From Bradyrhizobium diazoefficiens (GTDB lineage: Bacteria > Pseudomonadota > Alphaproteobacteria > Rhizobiales > Xanthobacteraceae), in assembly GCF_016616425.1 (NCBI RefSeq), contig NZ_CP067101.1:2046001-2110000 (forward strand): a stretch of DNA of 64,000 bases, written 5' to 3'. The notes under the pieces were generated by a model, which saw only the letters and a program-made list of their open reading frames with translations, searched no databases and had not been told where the DNA came from. A program made the translations under genes and the position numbers. Shown one piece after another: positions 60,248-64,000 of the stretch. Every line of letters begins with the position of its first letter. The first letter of the stretch is position 1.

Positions 60248-60283
60248 GCCCCAGCTCCGGATTGGACAGGCTGGGGCCGTTTT
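60248..60283 (+). terminator. Terminator-like hairpin (GCCCCAGC/GCTGGGGC + TTTT)
   Basis: GCCCCAGC (60248-60255) pairs with GCTGGGGC (60270-60277), then CG and TTTT. It lies 37 bases after the end of the pseudogene and is probably its original terminator. Confidence 0.75.
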
Positions 60284-60473
60284 GAGGGAGAGAGAACATG
60301 AAAGAGCTGTGCTGGCCTCTTTCAAGCTGAACACCCCTCGATCAATCTGAACGTCCCTTCAGGATCGTAAGATCCACCCTGCGGGTTGTTCCGCCACGAC
60401 ACATTGAACCTTGGCACGACACATGCAGACACATCGCTATCGGGATTTTACAATCTCCCTCCCGGGGCTGGAA

Positions 60474-60511
60474 GCCGCCGCTCGCGCAAGATTTAAGCGG
60501 GCGGCGTTTTT
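60474..60511 (+). terminator. Terminator-like hairpin (GCCGCC/GGCGGC + T5)
   Basis: GCCGCCGCT from 60474 pairs with AGCGGGCGGC ending at 60505 (one bulged G), followed by GTTTTTGC. No intact gene precedes it, so an upstream gene has been lost or an unannotated RNA ends here. Confidence 0.65.
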
Positions 60512-60601
60512 GCTTCTAAAACGAAAGGCCCGAGCCCGGGGCTGGACCGGCTGGAGCCCCTGTCTATGAGCAGCGCCTACTCAGAATGCCGCGCTACTAA
60601 T

Positions 60602-60663
60602 TGACACAAAAGTGTCATAAAACGAAGTGTCCTGATTCAGAATTGCTAGTGTCCTGTTAGGAC
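60602..60663. repeat. Cluster of short repeats: TGACAC/GTGTCA hairpin and two AGTGTCCTG copies
   Basis: TGACAC-AAAA-GTGTCA (60602-60617) is followed by AGTGTCCTG at 60626-60634 and again at 60648-60656. The second copy merges with GTCCT-GTT-AGGAC (60651-60663). The regular 22-base spacing of the direct repeats and their inverted partners is typical of protein-binding arrays such as recombinase arm sites or partition/operator sites. Confidence 0.55.
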
Positions 60664-60929
60664 AGCACCGGCGTGAGCAGAAAAGCGCCGAGGGATGATT
60701 GCGCTTCGAAAACGCCCGGAAGGCAGTCGCGTGGATCTCCATGCTTGACCAGGAGATGCTTGAGTTCGCGCCGGCTTCGCCAGGCCACACACGCCAGTTT
60801 TCTTGGTGCCGTGGTTGTGTACGGAAGCGCTGCAGGCGCGGCAGAAGGCGATCGACGAGGTCGGCTTCGCGGTCACCGGCGACCACGAGCATGTCTACGC
60901 GCGATCCTACAGCATCGGATGACGCCGCC

Positions 60930-62453
60930 TCACGCCATTCCTTCTTTCCGGACCTGCAGCACCAGGCGGTCAATGCCGGCATCGGCGCGGGCCGCGTTGC
61001 GGGCGCGGTAGTGCTTCACGATAGTCTGCGCACTCTTGTAGCTGTGGCCGGTGATGTCGCAGATCGTGAGCAGATCGCAGCCGGCGCGATCGAGCAGCAT
61101 GACGCATGTGTCGCGCAAATCCTGGTCGTGCTTGCGGTCGAGCTCGCCGGATCCATTGATGAAGAACAGCGACGGACATGGTTTCAGCCGCCAGGCGGAT
61201 TCATCGCCATGGCTGTCACGGCTCGCCTGGGCGGTCATCCAACCGGAAAGCGCGCGGTTGCGCCCGTCGACCATTCGCGCGCGTATCGCCTTGTCCTGGT
61301 CTTCCTTGATCGGATATGGCTCGAAGAGCGTCGGCAGAGCGGCTGTGAGTGCGTCGGCAAGCCGCTCGGCGCGAGCGATCGCGGCTTGCGTGGAGTCTCG
61401 ATCGAGGAACCCGAACGCAGCGAGCGTGCGCGTTGTCATCACCCAATGCCGATACGCATTCTCGTCATAGGGCTGGCCGTTGTCCTCGTTGATGACGAAT
61501 TCGGGCGGCACCACATCGAGCTGCAGGCGCAGCTTGACCTCTTTTGCGCGAGCGCGGGCGGCATTGAGTCGCGCCGTGAGCTGCGGCGCCTCCTTGATGT
61601 CGACGAGCTCGCCAGTCTTGCTCTGGCGAAACGCGTGACGACCTTCGACTTTGCTTTCATCCCGCATCGCGATCCGGTCGGTCTGCCGCTGACCGGTGAA
61701 CAGCGCGAGATAGAAACTGTCGCCGATTGAATGCCGCGTGATCTCGTCGGAAGCCGCGACCCACGCAGAAAACTCCGGCATCGTCACCAGCACGACACGT
61801 CCGTCGGGATGATCGAACTCCATGCCGATGCGAGGATTGGGCCCGAGTCGCCAATGTATGCTCTCCTGACCCCATGTCAGGGCCGCCGACACTGCGGCGA
61901 TCACACTGATCGCCATGTGATGGCCGCGTTCGGCTTTCACATAGTTGAAGAAGGCACGCAGCTCAGGCCGCCCCAGCGAGGACGGCGTGACGTCGGCGAT
62001 GGCCTCGCGCTCGCGCATAGGCGGCAGCACGCCGAGTACTTTTGCCGCGCGCTCTTTCTTGCGGAATTCGGCGGCTTGCTCCCGCGTCATCGGCTTGTAG
62101 AGGATTGCCTGCACGGCCTTTTGATAGGAACGCTGCGTTGCCAGCGCATTGGCCTTGAATTCGTTGGAGCTGGTCCAGTCATTGAGCAGATGATCGACAG
62201 TCTCTCGTTTCCGCTCCGGCTTTGGCTTGCTCTGTCCCGCCACGCGCGCGGCCGCGACTTCAGCAACCCGCTTGTCAGAGAACGCCGCGGCTTCCTCAAT
62301 CGTGAACCATCGGCCGACCGACCGGCCTTTGTCGTCCAACGGCGGATGGCGCAGATCGGCGTCGACGAAGCCGAGCGCGCGCTGGCGCGGTCCATGCACA
62401 GCCCGCGGCCGTCCGCCGCGCCACTTCACATAGGGGAATCGGGGATCGGCCAT
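60930..62453 (-). CDS. Tyrosine recombinase/phage-type integrase
   Basis: A 507-residue site-specific recombinase. The N-terminal part (to about 220) is the arm- and core-binding region. The catalytic domain shows the box I Arg in FTGQRQTDRI near residue 255, DLRDT (R447; the box II His is replaced by Gln444), GHS (His470) and the nucleophile region KHYRARN with Tyr482. Transcribed toward the tRNA-Lys, it could have driven insertion at the tRNA 3' end. ATG 62453 has GAGG upstream. An HTH gene precedes it on the same strand. Confidence 0.85.
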   Translation of the reverse strand: MADPRFPYVKWRGGRPRAVHGPRQRALGFVDADLRHPPLDDKGRSVGRWFTIEEAAAFSDKRVAEVAAARVAGQSKPKPERKRETVDHLLNDWTSSNEFKANALATQRSYQKAVQAILYKPMTREQAAEFRKKERAAKVLGVLPPMREREAIADVTPSSLGRPELRAFFNYVKAERGHHMAISVIAAVSAALTWGQESIHWRLGPNPRIGMEFDHPDGRVVLVTMPEFSAWVAASDEITRHSIGDSFYLALFTGQRQTDRIAMRDESKVEGRHAFRQSKTGELVDIKEAPQLTARLNAARARAKEVKLRLQLDVVPPEFVINEDNGQPYDENAYRHWVMTTRTLAAFGFLDRDSTQAAIARAERLADALTAALPTLFEPYPIKEDQDKAIRARMVDGRNRALSGWMTAQASRDSHGDESAWRLKPCPSLFFINGSGELDRKHDQDLRDTCVMLLDRAGCDLLTICDITGHSYKSAQTIVKHYRARNAARADAGIDRLVLQVRKEGMA

Positions 62454-62513
62454 AGAGAGCCTCGGTGTCGAAGTGGAGGATGCCCCTATTGGAATCTAGC
62501 ACCATCCGCGATG

Positions 62514-62828
62514 TCAAGCACCATGATGCCCATAAGCCGTTCGCAAGCGCTTGCGATGCTCTTCGTCGCTTGCTGCCGGCGGTGGCACAAATGCGTCATT
62601 AGCAATGATCTTCGGGCGCATGGGATGATACCGAGTCAACCAGGCGTCGAAGCCAGTACGCTCCCATTTGAGTGGGCCGCGTTGGCTGAGGGGCGCTGGC
62701 AAACCGTCGCGCTCGTGCCGGATCTGGCGCGTGCGATAGAAAGCGTCCAGTGAGACGCCTATCGCCAGCGCAACCTCGGTCGAGGAATAGGGCGGCTCCA
62801 TCCTCTGTGAACTATCTGGTAGTTGCAT
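62514..62828 (-). CDS. AlpA/excisionase-type helix-turn-helix protein
   Basis: A 104-residue protein whose core YSSTEVALAIGVSLDAFYRTRQ followed by GPLKWERTGFDAWL looks like a MerR/AlpA-type winged HTH: helix pair, then a wing in which a conserved Trp or Arg precedes the second half. Such proteins act as excisionases or regulators of the adjacent integrase. ATG 62828 is taken; ATG 62801 is possible and would give a 95-residue protein. It stands just upstream of the integrase in the same orientation. Confidence 0.7.
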   Translation of the reverse strand: MQLPDSSQRMEPPYSSTEVALAIGVSLDAFYRTRQIRHERDGLPAPLSQRGPLKWERTGFDAWLTRYHPMRPKIIANDAFVPPPAASDEEHRKRLRTAYGHHGA

Positions 62829-63385
62829 AGGCCCGCAACGCCGCGTCACTTCCAACTCCTTTGACCGAAGTCGATGCAACATGAGAGCAGATAAAAACGA
62901 AGGTGAAAAGCGTACGCAGCAGATGTAGGGGAATTCGGCTAGTTTGGAGTGCAAATAGGATGCAAGGGGGATTGACGATATACTCCCAGTGCCGGCGACA
63001 ATGGACGCAAGATCGACCGCTACGCATGTGCCGATGTCACGACCGGTTCGGTCGCAGCGGAATGGTCTGTTGGACCGGGAACCATGTTGGGCGATACGAA
63101 CCCCGAGGGGGCCGTGCACGTACCCAATCCGCGCTCGGTCATGGATGCCGCGGAGGGGCGCGACCAAACCCAAATTCCTGTTGCCGGTCTAATCGCGACG
63201 AGAGATCCGACTTGGCATACCGGCAAAAACGTGGTGCACGGCTACGCAGGCGTGCGCGAGGGCGCGATTTCATTCCCGATCGTTCGATGAGCGAAGATGC
63301 CGGGTTTATTTCTAAACAATCTTTCGCCATTCTCGCCATACCGCTCATAAGGAGCTTTCTTCCTCTACAGATCCGAAGAGCGTCG
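62829..63385. other. Divergent control region between the two recombination modules
   Basis: 557 bases without a convincing gene. A direct repeat TGCAA-N6-TGCAA is present at about 62951-62966, followed by TTGACG. It separates the leftward HTH-integrase pair from the rightward excisionase-integrase pair and may contain their promoters and recombination sites. The frames on both strands that cross it are poor in composition. Confidence 0.4.
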
Positions 63386-63745
63386 ATGGCAGATCGTACG
63401 CAACCTGAAATTACACCAGATGCTCCTCTTCGCCTTGCTGATGCCGCGAAGATCGCGTTTCCTCTCGGAGGAATGACGGTCGCCGGTTTGCGCCGTGAGC
63501 GCGATCGCAACCGACTGATTATCGAGAAGATTGCCGGCAAAGAATTTACCACGCTGGCGCATATCCAACGGATGCGAGAGCTATGCCGCGAAGAAGCAAG
63601 GGGGCAAGACTTCAACTCAAAGCCGCCCGCCGAAACAAGGGCGGAAAGACCACTCACCAAGCAACATGGATCATCAGGGACAACGGCCGGGACGTCAGCA
63701 CAGGCTGCGCTAAAGCTGAGATTGCAACCGCGGAGGAGAAATTAA
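63386..63745 (+). CDS. Excisionase-like small protein
   Basis: A 119-residue basic protein. The N-terminal 65 residues (APLRLADAAKIAFPLGGM, TVAGLRRERDRNRLIIEKI, FTTLAHIQRMRELC) form a MerR/excisionase-like HTH, where the protein recognises DNA through AAKIAFPLGGMTVAGLRRE. The C-terminal half is rich in Ser, Thr and Arg and overlaps the start of the next integrase gene by 163 bases in another frame. Similar excisionase genes overlap integrase genes in Bradyrhizobium islands, from memory. Confidence 0.75.
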   Translation: MADRTQPEITPDAPLRLADAAKIAFPLGGMTVAGLRRERDRNRLIIEKIAGKEFTTLAHIQRMRELCREEARGQDFNSKPPAETRAERPLTKQHGSSGTTAGTSAQAALKLRLQPRRRN

Positions 63746-64000
63746 GGGACTACATCACCTCCAAACACACGCCGAAACGACGCGTCCGTCACATAGACGA
63801 TATCCCAATCGCGGATATGCTCTCGATTTATCTGGATGCGCAACTGGACAAGCTTCGCAGTCGTTTCAATGTCGATAGCGAGAGCGAAGATACCATCTCC
63901 GATATCCGCAAGTTCAAGAAGCGGATCGAACGGTTGAACGAGTGGTGGGGAGCAAAAATGTTGGGCGAGGTAAATGGGGAGGTATGTCGCTCGTACGCCA
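63583..64000 (+). CDS. Second integrase, N-terminal part (cut by the window end)
   Basis: An open frame from ATG 63583 runs to the last base, giving 139 residues: a basic N-terminus (LQLKAARRNKGGKTTHQATW, IIRDNGRDVSTGCAK), a linker EEKLRDYITSKHTPKRR, and a core-binding-like helical region (IADMLSIYLDAQLDK, KFKKRIERLNEWWG). This matches the N-terminus of tyrosine recombinases common in Bradyrhizobium islands; the catalytic domain lies beyond the window. It runs in the same direction as the excisionase it overlaps. Confidence 0.8.
   Translation, partial: MPRRSKGARLQLKAARRNKGGKTTHQATWIIRDNGRDVSTGCAKAEIATAEEKLRDYITSKHTPKRRVRHIDDIPIADMLSIYLDAQLDKLRSRFNVDSESEDTISDIRKFKKRIERLNEWWGAKMLGEVNGEVCRSYA

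Larger units (their letters stand above)
60171..60929. other. Intergenic island segment with terminators and repeats, no intact gene
   Basis: Between the pseudogene tail and the integrase stop are two terminator-like hairpins and a cluster of AGTGTCCTG repeats. A plus-strand coding remnant ends at TGA 60920, reading ...ALQARQKAIDEVGF and AVTGDHEHVYARSYSIG without any usable start. That remnant resembles the C-terminus of a small protein often found in such islands, but it is too short to name. Confidence 0.45.
58968..64000. mobile_element. tRNA-Lys-anchored genomic island or prophage remnant (left part)
   Basis: From the tRNA 3' end onward the content is typical of an island. There is a small zinc-ribbon gene, a frameshifted phage-type pseudogene, free-standing terminators, a minus-strand tyrosine recombinase with an HTH partner, and a divergent excisionase-integrase module cut by the window edge. 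Metabolic genes cease. No second copy of the tRNA 3' end was found within the window, so the right border must lie outside. Two recombination modules suggest nested or successive insertions. Confidence 0.7.

Noticed and set aside
60821..60922. Plus-strand coding remnant ending ...EHVYARSYSIG
   Set aside because: It reads like a protein C-terminus but has no start codon in frame and no upstream coding continuity; noted within the intergenic entry only.
58968..64000. Direct repeat of the tRNA-Lys 3' end as right attachment site
   Set aside because: I scanned the island part of the window for the T-arm/acceptor sequence and found no second copy; the right border must lie outside.

Overview
The window looks like a chromosomal segment of a Bradyrhizobium-type alphaproteobacterium. 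The basis is high G+C, ATGA-type start/stop overlaps, several branched-chain-amino-acid-type ABC systems, the hflKC-side DUF2065/degP/serB/miaA neighbourhood, Rhizobiales-style dispersed palindromes, and an alphaproteobacterial GTTC-N7-GTTC LexA box. Gene names come from motifs and remembered families; no database search was possible.

Region by region. 0-11 kb: end of a DUF2065-like gene, the periplasmic protease degP, serB convergent to it, miaA divergent from serB, then the branched-chain amino acid genes ilvB-ilvN, a methyltransferase, two exporters (EamA, LysE) and ilvC, followed by an SDR. An Ile/Leu/Val-rich leader peptide and an intrinsic terminator precede ilvB. 11-17 kb: an LTA-synthase-like membrane phosphatase/sulfatase relative, and a NEW3-domain + ABC-2 exporter cassette. 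17-30 kb: an osmoprotectant ABC system with a permease/binding-protein fusion, a taurine/nitrate-type ABC system, a Nudix-like protein, and a complete Liv-type system whose last permease gene overlaps a polyphosphate kinase 2 gene, which in turn overlaps a patatin gene. 30-46 kb: malic enzyme, RlpA-like proteins, several small genes, a natural fusion of a Baeyer-Villiger-type monooxygenase with an esterase, a carboxylesterase homologue that has lost its catalytic Ser and His, a DODA-type dioxygenase, a SemiSWEET, and glgC-glgA. 45-54 kb: an orphan Tat-type binding protein, a second Liv system with a fused LivG-LivF ATPase, and an SMP-30/gluconolactonase. 54-59 kb: a dispersed repeat, leuA behind a Leu-rich leader peptide, a TRAP binding protein, a Spy/LTxxQ-like protein and tRNA-Lys(CTT).

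From the 3' end of tRNA-Lys to the window end (about 58.97-64 kb) the character changes: shorter genes, a frameshifted pseudogene, several stand-alone terminators, and two oppositely oriented recombination modules. One is a tyrosine recombinase plus an HTH protein on the minus strand. The other is an excisionase-like gene overlapping a second, window-truncated integrase on the plus strand. This is best read as the left part of a tRNA-anchored genomic island or nested prophage remnant.

Functionally, ilvBN, ilvC and leuA form most of the Val/Leu/Ile pathway, and both ilvBN and leuA appear to be under ribosome-mediated leader control. The most noteworthy items are the two leader peptides, the monooxygenase-esterase fusion with an altered BVMO fingerprint, the carboxylesterase pseudoenzyme, and the tRNA-Lys island with its decayed phage-type gene and isolated LexA box.
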